A stretch of 64,000 nucleotides of DNA from Arthrobacter sp. PGP41 (GTDB taxonomy: Bacteria; Actinomycetota; Actinomycetes; Actinomycetales; Micrococcaceae): the NCBI RefSeq assembly GCF_002953935.1, contig NZ_CP026514.1:3596001-3660000 (forward strand), in the 5' to 3' direction. Position 1 is the stretch's first letter; each line of letters begins with the position of its first letter. Of the stretch, positions 26,763 through 36,662 are shown piece after piece. The translations under genes and the position numbers were made by a program. The notes beneath the pieces are model-generated. The model worked only from the letters and a program-made list of their open reading frames with translations. It searched no databases and had not been told where the DNA came from.

Positions 26763-27440
26763 ATGGACATCGAGGTACTGCGCCGAGCACCCCTTTTCGC
26801 CACGCTCGACGACGACGCATTCCGTCTGCTGACGGACGAGCTCACCGAGGTGGACCTGTCCCGCGGCGCTTCGGTGTTCCGTGAAGGCGACCAGGGCGAC
26901 CAGCTGTACTTCATCGTCTCCGGCAAGGTGAAGCTCGGCCGGACCTCCCCCGATGGCCGTGAGTCGCTCCTGGCCATCCTGGGCCCGGGCGAACTCTTCG
27001 GCGAAATGGCCCTCTTCGATCCCAGCCCGCGCACCGCGACGGCCACCGCCGTCTCGGAGACCCGGCTTGCCGGCCTCCGGAACGAGAGCCTGAACACGCT
27101 GCTCCGCACCCGTCCCGAGGTCTCCGCACAGTTGCTGCAGGCCCTGGCCCGCCGCCTGCGCCGCACCAACGATTCGCTCTCCGACCTCGTGTTCTCGGAC
27201 GTTCCGGGCCGCGTTGCCAAGGCGCTGCTTGACCTGGCTGACCGCTTCGGCCGGCCGGCAACGGACGGCGTCCTGGTAGCCCACGAGCTCACCCAGGAAG
27301 AGCTGGCCCAGCTCGTCGGCGCATCCCGCGAAACCGTCAACAAGGCCCTCGCCGAATTCGTCCAGCGCGGCTGGCTCCGGCTGGAAGCCCGCGCCGTTGT
27401 CATCCTGGACATGCAGCGCCTCCGCCAGCGCTCCCGCTAG
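26763..27440 (+). CDS. crp: Crp/Fnr-family global regulator
   Basis: cAMP-type regulator of 225 residues. The cyclic-nucleotide domain shows GELFGEMALFDPSPRTATA, with the Glu and Arg-Thr that bind cAMP in Crp. The helix-turn-helix is TQEELAQLVGASRETVNKAL. It is close to mycobacterial Crp (Rv3676) and corynebacterial GlxR in length and position. A strong ribosome site (AGGAG) precedes the ATG. A candidate target lies before acs. The 253 bases upstream hold AT-richer sequence but no promoter I can assign firmly. Confidence 0.95.
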   Translation: MDIEVLRRAPLFATLDDDAFRLLTDELTEVDLSRGASVFREGDQGDQLYFIVSGKVKLGRTSPDGRESLLAILGPGELFGEMALFDPSPRTATATAVSETRLAGLRNESLNTLLRTRPEVSAQLLQALARRLRRTNDSLSDLVFSDVPGRVAKALLDLADRFGRPATDGVLVAHELTQEELAQLVGASRETVNKALAEFVQRGWLRLEARAVVILDMQRLRQRSR

Positions 27441-27488
27441 CAACCCGCCGCCCCCGGCCCCGGCCCCGGGCCTGTTGTCTCCCCGCCG

Positions 27489-27622
27489 ACGCTCTCTCAC
27501 TTGATGCGCCAAAACGGCCAACGCTCTCTCACTTGATGCGCCAAAACGGCCAACGCTCTCTCACTTTCCCAAGGAAAGCGAGAGAGCGTTGGTGGAAAAC
27601 CAGCATTAAGTGAGAGAGCGTT
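27489..27622. repeat. intergenic repeat cluster: direct and inverted CGCTCTCTC units
   Basis: A 32-base unit occurs twice in tandem (27489-27520 and 27521-27552), starting ACGCTCTCTCACTTGATG. A third partial copy is at 27553-27566. Two inverted copies of the CGCTCTCTC core follow (around 27579-27590 and 27608-27622). Together they can fold into long alternative hairpins. It lies between the convergent crp and Nudix genes. Confidence 0.8.
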
Positions 27623-27666
27623 TCAAGTGGGCGGAGCGGCCAACCGGACCGAACCCGGCCGCGGAC

Positions 27667-28578
27667 CTACCGTTCGCGCTGGGGATCGTCCGGGGTTGTC
27701 TTGGCGGCCTCGACTTCGAGCATGAGTTTGCCGTCCTCTTCAACCAGGACCGGCTGGTACACATGGGCCTTACGCTTGTAGCTCAGGTAGGCGATGCAGC
27801 CGTTGGCCATGGCCATCTTCTCAAGCATGATTTCGGAGCCGGGAACCAGGAGCTCACCCAAGGTGCGGCCCACCGTGTTCTCCTGGCCAACCTCGTCGCC
27901 CAGCGCGGTGGTATCGCGATCGGCGATCACGTCGGCAGCATTGACCCAGCGCCCCCAGACGCCCTTCCCTTCCAGCAGGGTGGGCTGCTGGTTCAGGGGC
28001 ACGGTGGCGGCGAAGTAGCGGGTGTCGAACCGGCGGTGCGCGAAGTCCGGACTGCGCCAGTTGACGAGCGACTTCAGCAGGTCCGTCCGGACGGACAGTC
28101 CCCGCTTTGCCAGGATCTCCGGGAAGGTCTTCTCCTGCTCGGCCACGGCCGTACGGGCGCGCATCCACTCGGGGGTCGATGTCGCTTCCACGGTACTGGC
28201 CATGTCCGGGCCGGCCAGCAGCACGCCGGTTTCCTCGAAGAGTTCGCGGATGGCGCCCAGCACGTGGCGGCGCGCCAGCCCGACGTCGTCCGTTCCCATC
28301 TGCTCAGCCCAATGCTGGGGCGGGGGGCCGAGCCAGCCCACGGGATCGTCGTCGGCGGCGTCCAGCGATCCGCCGGGGAAGGCGAGGACGCCCAACGGCG
28401 AGGACCCCGGCCGGTAGGCCAGCCAGGTCTCCAGGCCCGTAGGGGAATCGCGCAGGAGGACCACGGACGACGCAAGGCGCGCTGCGCGGGGCGTCCGTTC
28501 GCCGTGTTCGAGCCAGCTCTGGGCGGCCCCTTCAAGGTCCTGGGGAAGAGCAAAGAGCCGTCGAGCTAGCTGAGGCAA
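27667..28578 (-). CDS. Nudix hydrolase with extended Nudix box
   Basis: Protein of 303 residues. A Nudix box is recognisable in two parts: FPGGSLD and, after an insertion of about 45 residues, GAIRELFEETGVLL. The catalytic REXXEE helix is intact. This long-insert form occurs in actinobacterial proteins next to RidA and the ponA2-type PBP. The substrate is unknown. It is the distal gene of a reverse-strand set with RidA and DUF4177. Confidence 0.87.
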   Translation of the reverse strand: MPQLARRLFALPQDLEGAAQSWLEHGERTPRAARLASSVVLLRDSPTGLETWLAYRPGSSPLGVLAFPGGSLDAADDDPVGWLGPPPQHWAEQMGTDDVGLARRHVLGAIRELFEETGVLLAGPDMASTVEATSTPEWMRARTAVAEQEKTFPEILAKRGLSVRTDLLKSLVNWRSPDFAHRRFDTRYFAATVPLNQQPTLLEGKGVWGRWVNAADVIADRDTTALGDEVGQENTVGRTLGELLVPGSEIMLEKMAMANGCIAYLSYKRKAHVYQPVLVEEDGKLMLEVEAAKTTPDDPQRER

Positions 28579-28594
28579 GGGAAACCTACCGGTC

Positions 28595-29128
28595 CTAGCT
28601 GAATTCCGCTATGAGTTCGACCTCAACAGGAGAATCGAGCGGCAGCACGGAGACGCCGACGGCGGAACGGGCGTGCTGCCCCGCGTCACCGAGGACGCGC
28701 CCCAGCAATTCCGACGCGCCGTTGATGACGCCCGGCTGTCCTGTGAAGGACGGATCGGACGAGACGAAACCCACAACCTTGACGATGCGGGTGATCCGGT
28801 CAAGGTCACCAATGACGCTCTTGACGGCTGCCAAGGCGTTGACGGCGCAAATGGCCGCGAACCGCTGGGCGTCTTCCGGGGAAACCGTGGGCTCGTCGGC
28901 GAAGCCTTCGGTTCCGGCCGACACTTTGCCTGTGGCCGGCAGTTTGCCGTTAATGAACGGCAGCTGTCCCGAGGTGTACACGTGGCTGCCGGAGATCACG
29001 GCGGGGACGTAGGCGGCCACGGGCGGGGCGACCTCGGGAAGGGTGAGCCCAAGCTCTTTGAGCCGCTGCTCAACAGCTGAAACAGGCGCCGCTGCTGCGC
29101 CAGGCGTGGCCTCTGCGGAGGTGCCCAT
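28595..29128 (-). CDS. RidA family protein
   Basis: Enamine/imine deaminase-like protein, 177 residues, longer than the usual 130 because of an N-terminal extension. ISGSHVYTSGQLPF, VGFVSSDPSFTGQPGVINGASELL and the C-terminal SVLPLDSPVEVELIAEF are the RidA/YjgF core. The canonical Arg that binds the substrate carboxylate (in the usual RSA..V..LP segment) is present as ARSAVGVSVLP. It matches Rv3678c in the mycobacterial neighbourhood. It begins 1 base after the DUF4177 stop. Confidence 0.92.
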   Translation of the reverse strand: MGTSAEATPGAAAAPVSAVEQRLKELGLTLPEVAPPVAAYVPAVISGSHVYTSGQLPFINGKLPATGKVSAGTEGFADEPTVSPEDAQRFAAICAVNALAAVKSVIGDLDRITRIVKVVGFVSSDPSFTGQPGVINGASELLGRVLGDAGQHARSAVGVSVLPLDSPVEVELIAEFS

Positions 29129-29129
29129 G

Positions 29130-29285
29130 CTACTGCTTCTCCCTCTTGAGGTAGGCGACCAGGCCGTTTCCGTCCGGTCCGGGGACCACCTGCACCAGCT
29201 CCCAGCCGTCGTCTCCCCACTGGTCCAGGATCTGCTTTGTGGCGTGAATAATGAGCGGAATCGTCGCGTACTCCCATTTGGTCAT
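29130..29285 (-). CDS. DUF4177 small protein
   Basis: Protein of 51 residues: MTKWEYATIPLIIH, QILDQWGDDGWELVQVVPG and a C-terminal AYLKREK strand, the whole of a DUF4177 unit. Function is unknown. The ATG at 29285 gives the family length; longer frames run into the divergent PBP gene only 37 bases away, so the two promoters must overlap or reach into each other's coding sequence. It leads a DUF4177-RidA-Nudix operon. Confidence 0.85.
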   Translation of the reverse strand: MTKWEYATIPLIIHATKQILDQWGDDGWELVQVVPGPDGNGLVAYLKREKQ

Positions 29286-29322
29286 GAGAGAAAGACTAGT
29301 CCTTGCCGGTAAAGTGGAAAAC

Positions 29323-31605
29323 ATGGCGACTCGTACGAACCCATTATTCGACACTGCCACCACCCTTGGTAAGATCCTCGTTTTCCTTGGCGTGAGTGCT
29401 ATTTGCGGTGTCCTGGTAGCAGGCCTGCTGGTTCCAGCGGCGGCCGTTTCAGGCAGCGCAGCGAGCGGTTCCATCGAGTTCTTCGACACCCTGCCGGCCG
29501 AGCTGAAGGTTGATCCGCCCAATCAGACCACCAGGATCCTGGCTGCTGACGGCAGCGAGATCGCCAGTGTCTACACCGAAAACCGCACCAAGGTCGCCTT
29601 GGACCAGATCTCGCCCTTCGTTAAAGAAGCTGTCATCGCCGTCGAGGACAGCCGTTTTTATGATCACGGGGGCGTGGATACCACAGGCATCCTGCGCGCG
29701 CTGGTCAGCACTGCCCGCGGCAACAAGCAGGGCGCGTCCACCATCACGCAGCAGTACGTGAACAACGTCCTCAACGCCAATCTCGCCGCCGAGGGCAACG
29801 AGGACCAGATCAAGCTCAATGGCGTGAACAAGGGCGTGGGCGACAAGCTCCGCGAGATGAAGCTTGCCATCGCGTTGGAAAAGGAATTCAGCAAGGAGCA
29901 GATCCTTGAGGGTTACCTGAACATCGTCTTCTTCAACCGTGACGCATACGGCATTGAAGCCGCGTCCCGCTTCTTCTTCAGCACCAGCTCCAAGGACCTT
30001 ACGCTCCCGCAGGCAGCCCTGCTGGCCGGACTCGTCAACAGCCCGTCCGCATTCGACCCCATCAACAACCCGGAGAACGCCAAGCAGCGCCGCGACCTGG
30101 TACTGGGCCTGATGCTGAACCAGGGCAAGATCACCCAGGCCGACCACGATGCCGCGGTGGCCACCCCCGTGGAGACCAAGGTGACGCAGCCTAAGCAAGG
30201 CTGCGCCTACGCCTCCACCGCCCCCTACTTCTGCGACTACGTGCTGCACCTGCTGGAGAACAACCCGGCGTACGGTGCGGACCGCGAAGAACGCCTGCGC
30301 CTCATCTACGGTGGCGGCCTGACCATCACCACCACGCTGGACCCGAACGCCCAGGCGGTGGCGCAGGAGCAGGTCAACGCCTCGGCCGGCGCCAACCCGG
30401 ACAAATGGGGTGCTGCCATGGTCTCGGTGCAGCCCAACTCCGGCAAGATCGTTTCGATGGCCCAGAACACTTCCTTCCTGCCCGCCGAAGGCGCCTTCGA
30501 TTCCCAGGTGAACTTCAACGTGGACAAGCTGGACAAGGACGGCAACGACCTCAACGGCCTCGGCGGTGCCCAGCCCGGCTCCACCATGAAGCCGTTCACC
30601 TTCGCGCAGTGGCTCAACGAGGGCAAGTCCATGAACACCGTGGTCAACGCAGCACAGCGCCGCTATCCGCTGAACTTCCCGTGGCGTAACTCCTGCGGCC
30701 AGGTGACAGGCGCCTACAACACGGCCCAGAAGTCACTCGGCGCGGCCGACGACCTGCAGAACGCCGAACCGCAGTGGTACCGGCCGCTGTCGGTCCTCGA
30801 AGGCCTCTACAACTCCATCAACACGGTCACCTTCGCTTCAGCAGCCCAGCTGGACTTCTGCGGTATCCAAAAGATCGTGGATGCAACAGGACTCCATGGC
30901 GGGCTCCCGGCTGACGGCGAACCCAACCCGAAGATCAACATGTCCACGCTGGGCAACCTGCTGGGTTCCACCCAGACTGCCCCGCTGACCATGGCCAGCG
31001 CCTTCGCTACCTTCGCCAACGATGGCAAGTACTGCGAGCCCATCGCCATCACTGCCGTGACCGACCAGACCGGGGCCACCCTGCCGGCACAGTCCAGCAG
31101 CTGCCGGGACGCGGTCAAGCCGGAGGTTGCCCGCGGCGTGAACTACGCGCTCCAGGAGGTCCTGAACCGCGGCTCCGGCTCGCTGATCCAGCCCCGGATT
31201 TCCACGCGCACCAACTTCCCGATCGGCGCCAAGACCGGTACATCCAACAACAATGGGTCCACCTGGGTGGTAGGCCACACCACGGGCCTGGCCACGGCTG
31301 CCTGGTTCGGCGACGCGCTCGGTGCGCAGGACCGGGCCGGCCAGAACATCACGGTTAATGGCAAGTTCTACCCCGGAATCGACGGTTACATGATCGCCGG
31401 TCCCATGTTCTCGAACTTCATGTCCCGGATCGCGCCGGCCTACGGCACCAATCCGTTCCCGGCCCCGCCCAGCAACCTCCTGAACGGCGGCACCGGCACA
31501 CGGACGCCCGCGACGACGGGGCCGCAGGCCACCCAGGCGCCGGCGCCGGCCCCCTCTGCTCCTGCCGGGAACTCCGGACCGGGCAACAGCGATAAGAAGA
31601 ACTAG
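29323..31605 (+). CDS. bifunctional class A penicillin-binding protein (PonA2-like)
   Basis: Peptidoglycan synthase of 760 residues. A short cytoplasmic tail and one membrane helix (ILVFLGVSAICGVLVAGLL) anchor it. The GT51 glycosyltransferase domain has catalytic Glu108 in VEDSRFYDHGG and GASTITQQ. The transpeptidase has Ser420-x-x-Lys423 (GSTMKPF) and Lys637 in KTGTSNN. The tail is Pro/Ala/Gly-rich. It is followed 6 bases later by the metallophosphoesterase, the same pair as ponA2-Rv3683. The start is the ATG at 29323. Confidence 0.95.
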   Translation: MATRTNPLFDTATTLGKILVFLGVSAICGVLVAGLLVPAAAVSGSAASGSIEFFDTLPAELKVDPPNQTTRILAADGSEIASVYTENRTKVALDQISPFVKEAVIAVEDSRFYDHGGVDTTGILRALVSTARGNKQGASTITQQYVNNVLNANLAAEGNEDQIKLNGVNKGVGDKLREMKLAIALEKEFSKEQILEGYLNIVFFNRDAYGIEAASRFFFSTSSKDLTLPQAALLAGLVNSPSAFDPINNPENAKQRRDLVLGLMLNQGKITQADHDAAVATPVETKVTQPKQGCAYASTAPYFCDYVLHLLENNPAYGADREERLRLIYGGGLTITTTLDPNAQAVAQEQVNASAGANPDKWGAAMVSVQPNSGKIVSMAQNTSFLPAEGAFDSQVNFNVDKLDKDGNDLNGLGGAQPGSTMKPFTFAQWLNEGKSMNTVVNAAQRRYPLNFPWRNSCGQVTGAYNTAQKSLGAADDLQNAEPQWYRPLSVLEGLYNSINTVTFASAAQLDFCGIQKIVDATGLHGGLPADGEPNPKINMSTLGNLLGSTQTAPLTMASAFATFANDGKYCEPIAITAVTDQTGATLPAQSSSCRDAVKPEVARGVNYALQEVLNRGSGSLIQPRISTRTNFPIGAKTGTSNNNGSTWVVGHTTGLATAAWFGDALGAQDRAGQNITVNGKFYPGIDGYMIAGPMFSNFMSRIAPAYGTNPFPAPPSNLLNGGTGTRTPATTGPQATQAPAPAPSAPAGNSGPGNSDKKN

Positions 31606-31611
31606 CCCACG

Positions 31612-32559
31612 ATGATTTCATCCAGCGAGTTGGCCAGCCGCGCCTGGACCATCGGGCGCGGCTTTGCCGTCACCGCCGGGACCGGGGCTGCCGCCGGAAT
31701 GGCCGCCTTCGGGTACGGCCTGTGGGAGAAAAACCAGTTTGTCCTCCGTGAAGAGACCCTGGCCATCCTGCCGCCAGGGAAGAACCCCTTCCGCATACTG
31801 CACCTGAGCGACATCCACTTCGTTCCGGGCCAGAAGAAGAAGGCTGCGTGGCTGCAGTCATTGGCCGAACTCCAGCCGGACCTGGTGGTGAACACCGGCG
31901 ACAACCTCAGCCACGCCAAAGCCGTGGATCCCCTCCTGGCCGCGCTCCGTCCGCTGCTGGAATTCCCCGGTGTCTTTGTCCCTGGCTCCAATGACTACTT
32001 CGCCCCGAGCCTGAAGAATCCCGCCTCCTACCTGCTGGGGCCGTCCAAGGCCAAGCCCAAGCCGACGGCGCTTGACTGGCCGCGGCTGCGTTCAGGCTTC
32101 GGTATGAGTGGCTGGGTGGACCTGACCAACCGCCACCAGTCCTTGGTCATGAACGGCATGCGCTTTGACTTCTCAGGAGTGGACGATCCCCACCTGCAAC
32201 GCGAGCGGTACGCCGGATGGCCGCGCGGGACCGTGAACCAGGACGCCGCAGACCACCTCAAAGTGGCCGTCATCCATGCGCCCTACCAGCGGGTGCTTGA
32301 CCACTTCACCGAGGACGGCGCAGACCTCCTGCTCGCCGGCCACACCCATGGCGGGCAGCTATGCATCCCGGGCTACGGCGCCCTGGTGGCCAACTGCGAC
32401 CTTCCCACCTGGCGCGCAAAAGGCCTGCATGACTGGAGCAGCAATGGACGCACGACGCCGGTCAACGTCTCGGGCGGCATCGGCACCTCGCGCTTCGCTC
32501 CGGTGAGGATCGCGTGCCGGCCGGAGGCCGTCCTGCTGACCCTGGCCTCCCCTGCCTGA
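31612..32559 (+). CDS. membrane-anchored metallophosphoesterase
   Basis: Calcineurin-like phosphoesterase of 315 residues with an N-terminal hydrophobic anchor (FAVTAGTGAAAGMAAFGYGLW). Metal motifs are HLSDIHF (DxH), VVNTGDNL (GDN), GSNDY in place of the usual GNHD, VIHAPY and AGHTHGGQ. The GSND variant drops the His that acts as general acid in many members. It is probably cotranscribed with the PBP, which suggests a role at the envelope, but the substrate is unknown. Confidence 0.9.
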   Translation: MISSSELASRAWTIGRGFAVTAGTGAAAGMAAFGYGLWEKNQFVLREETLAILPPGKNPFRILHLSDIHFVPGQKKKAAWLQSLAELQPDLVVNTGDNLSHAKAVDPLLAALRPLLEFPGVFVPGSNDYFAPSLKNPASYLLGPSKAKPKPTALDWPRLRSGFGMSGWVDLTNRHQSLVMNGMRFDFSGVDDPHLQRERYAGWPRGTVNQDAADHLKVAVIHAPYQRVLDHFTEDGADLLLAGHTHGGQLCIPGYGALVANCDLPTWRAKGLHDWSSNGRTTPVNVSGGIGTSRFAPVRIACRPEAVLLTLASPA

Positions 32560-32700
32560 CGAGGTGAACAGGGCCTGTTGCCCACTGCAATAACTGGCCA
32601 AGCCCGTTCCGGAACTGCCGTCCCTGTGAATCGCCTCACGCCATGGCATAGGGTAGTTGCTACGGGAAACTACATTCGTTTTAGAGCTTGAGAAGCGGGC

Positions 32701-34521
32701 ATGGCCAGGCAAACTCCATTTTTTCGATCGGTCAGTCGTCTCTACCCCCATGTCCGGCCAATCATTCCCCGGCTCGTGCTGGGACTCCTCTGCGCGCTGC
32801 TTGCCAGTGTTGTAGCCTTGGCCATCCCGCAGGCCCTGAGGGTCCTGGTCAACGAATCACTGCAGCCGGGCGGCGACACCGGGGCGATCTGGACGTCGGC
32901 CGGCATCATCCTGATCCTGGGCATCGCAGAAGCTGGCCTGGTTGCGCTCCGCCGGCAGTTCGTCATCAACCCGGCCACCACCGTGGAATCCCGGATGCGC
33001 GTCTCCCTTTATGACCATCTCCAGGAGCTGACGGTCTCCTTCCATGACCGCTGGGGCTCCGGCCAGCTCCTGTCCCGCGCCATGACGGACCTGAATTTCC
33101 TGCGCCGCTGGATGGCGTTCGGGGCCATCATGCTGGTGGTCACCACCCTCACAGTGATCATCGGCATTGCCGTCATGTTCGCCATGAGCTGGCAGCTTGC
33201 CCTGATCTTCCTGGCCGCGGCCGTGCCCATCATGGCGTACAGCTTCCGGTTCCGGACCCGCTTCAGCAAAGTGGCACGCCGGAGCCAGGACCAGGCAGGA
33301 GACCTGGCCACCACGGTGGAGGAATCCGTCCATGGCATCCGGGTGCTCAAAGCCTTTGGCCGCAGCCGGGAAGCACTCGAAACCTTCGAAGGACAAGCCG
33401 AAGAGCTCCGCCAGACGGAAATCGCCAAGGCGCGCCACCAGGCCATGTTCACCATGGTGGTCACGCTCCTGCCGGAACTCGCCCTGGGCGCAGGCCTGGT
33501 GGTGGGAATCATGCTGTGCTCCAGCGGGCAGCTGAGCATCGGCGCGTTGGTAGCCTTCTTCGCCACCGCGGCAGTCATTGCCTCACCTGTTGAATTTTCC
33601 GGCATGCTGCTGGCCATGGCACTCACCGCCAAGACCGCCGTCGACCGCCACTACGAAGTGATGGATACTCCCAACTCCATTACCAGCCCCGCGGAACCGC
33701 GCAGGCTCCTCCGGCCCGCCGGCGCACTCCGTTTCAACAACGTCACTTTTGCCTTCGAGGACGCCCCGGACAAGCCCATCTTGAAGGACATCAACCTCGA
33801 ACTCCGGCCTGGTGAGACCATGGCCCTGGTGGGGATCACGGGCAGCGGCAAGAGCGCCTTGATTCAGCTGGTCCCCCGCCTGTACGACGTCACCGGCGGC
33901 TCCATCACCATCGACGGCGTGGACCTGCGGGATTTCGACGTGGAGGAACTCCGCCGCCTCGTGGGCGTCGCCTTCGAGGACACCACCCTGTTCTCCAATT
34001 CCGTCCGCGACAACGTGCTCCTCGGGGCACCGGAACACACCGAGGCCGCCCTGGACGAGGCACTGGACGTGGCCCAGGCGCACTTCGCGTATTCCCTCCC
34101 GGAAGGCGTGGACACGCTGATCGGAGAGGAGGGCCTCAGCCTGTCCGGCGGGCAGCGCCAACGGATTGCGCTGGCACGGGCCATCGCCGCCCGCCCGCGG
34201 GTGCTGGTGCTGGATGACCCGTTGTCCGCTTTGGACGTCCACACGGAGGAGCTCGTGGAGACCCGGCTCCGGACAGTCCTGAAGGACACCACCACGCTGA
34301 TCGTCGCGCACCGGCCGTCCACTGTGGCCCTCGCGGACCGGGTGGCCCTGCTGGAACAAGGACGGATCACCGCCGTCGGAACGCATACCGAGCTGCTGGC
34401 GGGCAACGACCATTACCGTTACGTCATCGCCAGCCTGGACCAGGAACCCCGGGACCTGGACTCGGAGCTGTCAGACCTCGACGAAGAGTCCGATGTCCAG
34501 GAAGCGGAGGCCAACCGATGA
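32701..34521 (+). CDS. ABC exporter half-transporter 1 (degenerate ATPase site)
   Basis: Fused membrane/ATPase protein of 606 residues. Six helices come first (about 25-310), then the NBD. Walker A is [10 protein letters not shown] (Lys384), the signature is canonical LSGGQ (481-485) and Walker B is LVLDDP (Asp505), where the catalytic Glu is replaced by Asp506. The H-loop is IVAHRPS. It overlaps the next gene by 4 bases (ATGA) and must pair with it. The exported substrate (drug, lipid or peptide) is not evident. Confidence 0.94.
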   Translation: MARQTPFFRSVSRLYPHVRPIIPRLVLGLLCALLASVVALAIPQALRVLVNESLQPGGDTGAIWTSAGIILILGIAEAGLVALRRQFVINPATTVESRMRVSLYDHLQELTVSFHDRWGSGQLLSRAMTDLNFLRRWMAFGAIMLVVTTLTVIIGIAVMFAMSWQLALIFLAAAVPIMAYSFRFRTRFSKVARRSQDQAGDLATTVEESVHGIRVLKAFGRSREALETFEGQAEELRQTEIAKARHQAMFTMVVTLLPELALGAGLVVGIMLCSSGQLSIGALVAFFATAAVIASPVEFSGMLLAMALTAKTAVDRHYEVMDTPNSITSPAEPRRLLRPAGALRFNNVTFAFEDAPDKPILKDINLELRPGETMALVGITGSGKSALIQLVPRLYDVTGGSITIDGVDLRDFDVEELRRLVGVAFEDTTLFSNSVRDNVLLGAPEHTEAALDEALDVAQAHFAYSLPEGVDTLIGEEGLSLSGGQRQRIALARAIAARPRVLVLDDPLSALDVHTEELVETRLRTVLKDTTTLIVAHRPSTVALADRVALLEQGRITAVGTHTELLAGNDHYRYVIASLDQEPRDLDSELSDLDEESDVQEAEANR

Positions 34522-36344
34522 GTGCCACGCCATTCGGCACCGCCAACGAAGACAACGCCCACCTCAGCAAGAGCGACAGCAGGGCGGTACGACGGCGGTC
34601 GCTGGCGCTGCTGCGGTCACTGATCCGGCCGGTGCGAATGCGCTTCTGGCTGACCATCGCCATGGTGGTCCTGTCCCAGGCGGCACGCGTGGCCGGCCCG
34701 GCGCTGATCGCCTTCGGCATCGACCGCGCACTGCTCGCCCTGCAGGCAGGGGACAACACGCCCCTGGTGTTCACCGGCGTCGCCTACCTGCTCGCTGCCA
34801 CTGCGACGGCGGGGCTCACGGCTTTGTATGTCACGTCCACCGCCAGGCTGAGCCAGGCAATGCTGCTGGACCTGCGCCTCCGGGTTTTCCGCCACACCCA
34901 GCGGCTGAGCCTGGAGTTCCACGAAAAGTACACCTCCGGCCGGATCATCGCCCGGCAGACCTCGGACCTGGAGGCCCTTCGGGAGCTCCTGGACTCCGGT
35001 GTCAGCTCGCTGGCCTCAGGGATGCTGTTCATGGTCTTCACTGCAGCTACCGTGTTCGCACTGGACTGGCGGAGCGGGCTGCTGGTGTTGGCCGCCGGCG
35101 TTCCCATGTTCCTGCTGGCCCGCTGGTACCAGAAACACTCCCAGATCGTCTTCCGGGAATCGCGTGTGGTCTCCGCCCGGCTGATTGTGCATTTCGTGGA
35201 GACAATGACAGGCATCCGTGCAGTCAAGGCCTTCCGGAAGGAGCAGGAAAACTCCCGGCGCTACGGCCTGCTCGCAGAGGACTACCGGCGGGTCACCGTG
35301 CGCTCCATCAACCTCAACGGCATCTTCCAGCCGGGGCTGGTGCTGATCGGCAACGTGTGCGTGGCAGTGGTCCTGCTCTTCGGGGGTTTCCGCGTCCTCG
35401 GCGGGGATCTGGAAGTGGGGGTTCTCCTTGCGCTCATCCTCTCCACCAAACGGTTCTTCCAGCCTGTGGACCAGATGGCCATGTTCTACAACTCGTTCCA
35501 GAGTGCCCAGGCCGCGCTCGAAAAGGTCTCGGGGCTCCTCGAGGAGGTGCCGACTGTCCGGCCGCCAAAGAATCCCGTCGCCCTGAAGGACGCCAGGGGG
35601 GCAATCGACTTCAAAGACGTCGAATTCCGGTACGGAGACGGTCCAATCATCGTCCCCACCCTGAACCTGCACATCCCCGCGGGGCAAACCGTGGCCCTGG
35701 TCGGCCAGACGGGAGCCGGGAAATCCACCTTGGCCAAGTTGATAGCCCGCTTCTACGACGTCACATCGGGTTCGATCACACTCGACGGCATCGACCTCCG
35801 GAACCTCGGCACAACAGACCTGCGCCGCAACATCGTCATGGTCACCCAGGAGGCGTTCCTGTTCAGCGGCTCGGTGGCCGACAACATCGCCTTGGGACGC
35901 CCGGAAGCCGCCCGCTCCGAAATCGAGGAAGCAGCCAAAGCGGTGGGCGCCCACGACTTCATCATGGAACTTCCCGAGGGCTATGACACGGACGTCAACA
36001 AACGCGGCGGGCGGGTGTCGTCCGGACAGCGGCAGCTCATCAGCTTTGCCAGGGCATTCCTGGCCCGCCCGGCCGTACTGGTCCTGGACGAGGCGACCTC
36101 CTCGCTGGACATCCCCTCCGAACGGCTGGTGCAGGAGGGCCTGGCCCGCCTCCTCGCGGGCACGGAGGCGGGCCGCAGAACGGCCCTGATCATCGCCCAC
36201 CGCCTGTCCACGGTGGAAACCGCGGACAGGGTGCTGGTTGTGCAGGACGGCCGCATCGTGGAGGACGGCAGTCCTGCCCAGCTCATTGGCGGCGGCGGGC
36301 GCTTTGCCGACCTGCATGGGGCATGGAAGGACTCGCTGGTCTGA
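34518..36344 (+). CDS. ABC exporter half-transporter 2 (catalytic Walker B)
   Basis: Partner of the previous gene, 608 residues, with the same layout. Walker A is GQTGAGKST (Lys402), Walker B is LVLDEAT with catalytic Glu525, and the H-loop is IIAHRLS. Its signature is VSSGQ (500-504) instead of LSGGQ. The pair is therefore asymmetric in the pattern known for TM287/288-type heterodimers. It is followed by tRNA-Pro on the same strand. Confidence 0.94.
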   Translation: MSATPFGTANEDNAHLSKSDSRAVRRRSLALLRSLIRPVRMRFWLTIAMVVLSQAARVAGPALIAFGIDRALLALQAGDNTPLVFTGVAYLLAATATAGLTALYVTSTARLSQAMLLDLRLRVFRHTQRLSLEFHEKYTSGRIIARQTSDLEALRELLDSGVSSLASGMLFMVFTAATVFALDWRSGLLVLAAGVPMFLLARWYQKHSQIVFRESRVVSARLIVHFVETMTGIRAVKAFRKEQENSRRYGLLAEDYRRVTVRSINLNGIFQPGLVLIGNVCVAVVLLFGGFRVLGGDLEVGVLLALILSTKRFFQPVDQMAMFYNSFQSAQAALEKVSGLLEEVPTVRPPKNPVALKDARGAIDFKDVEFRYGDGPIIVPTLNLHIPAGQTVALVGQTGAGKSTLAKLIARFYDVTSGSITLDGIDLRNLGTTDLRRNIVMVTQEAFLFSGSVADNIALGRPEAARSEIEEAAKAVGAHDFIMELPEGYDTDVNKRGGRVSSGQRQLISFARAFLARPAVLVLDEATSSLDIPSERLVQEGLARLLAGTEAGRRTALIIAHRLSTVETADRVLVVQDGRIVEDGSPAQLIGGGGRFADLHGAWKDSLV

Positions 36345-36447
36345 TCCCGGCCCCTGACCCGACCGGCGGGCATTTCCGTCCCACGTTGAGGATTTCGCAT
36401 CGGGACCCGGCATCGGCTATCCTTGTAAAGTTGCTTTTGCAGCGGAT

Positions 36448-36524
<77 letters not shown>

Positions 36525-36530
36525 CAACTG

Positions 36531-36560
36531 AAGAGGGTCTCCATACGGGGGCCCTCTTTT
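36531..36560 (+). terminator. intrinsic terminator after tRNA-Pro
   Basis: Stem AAGAGGG (36531-36537) with CCCTCTT (36552-36558), inner CTCC/GGGG pairing and a T run ending at 36560. It ends the tRNA transcript 6 bases after CCA. Confidence 0.8.
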
Positions 36561-36604
36561 GTGTTATCTGGGATCCGGAGGATCGGTAACTTTCCGGTAA
36601 AGGA

Positions 36605-36634
36605 AAAGCCCCGGAGCGGATGCTCCGGGGCTTT
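36605..36634. terminator. bidirectional terminator between tRNA and the peptide gene
   Basis: Perfect 13-bp stem, AAAGCCCCGGAGC (36605-36617) and its complement (36622-36634), with a GGAT loop. T-rich flanks occur in both directions; on the reverse strand it closes the small peptide gene 28 bases after its stop. Confidence 0.85.
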
Positions 36635-36662
36635 CCTCGCCTCCTTGTTTGTGAGGAAGCTA

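Noticed and set aside
27489..27622. CRISPR-like tandem repeat
   Set aside because: Only two full units lie directly next to each other without spacers, other copies are inverted, and no cas genes are near.
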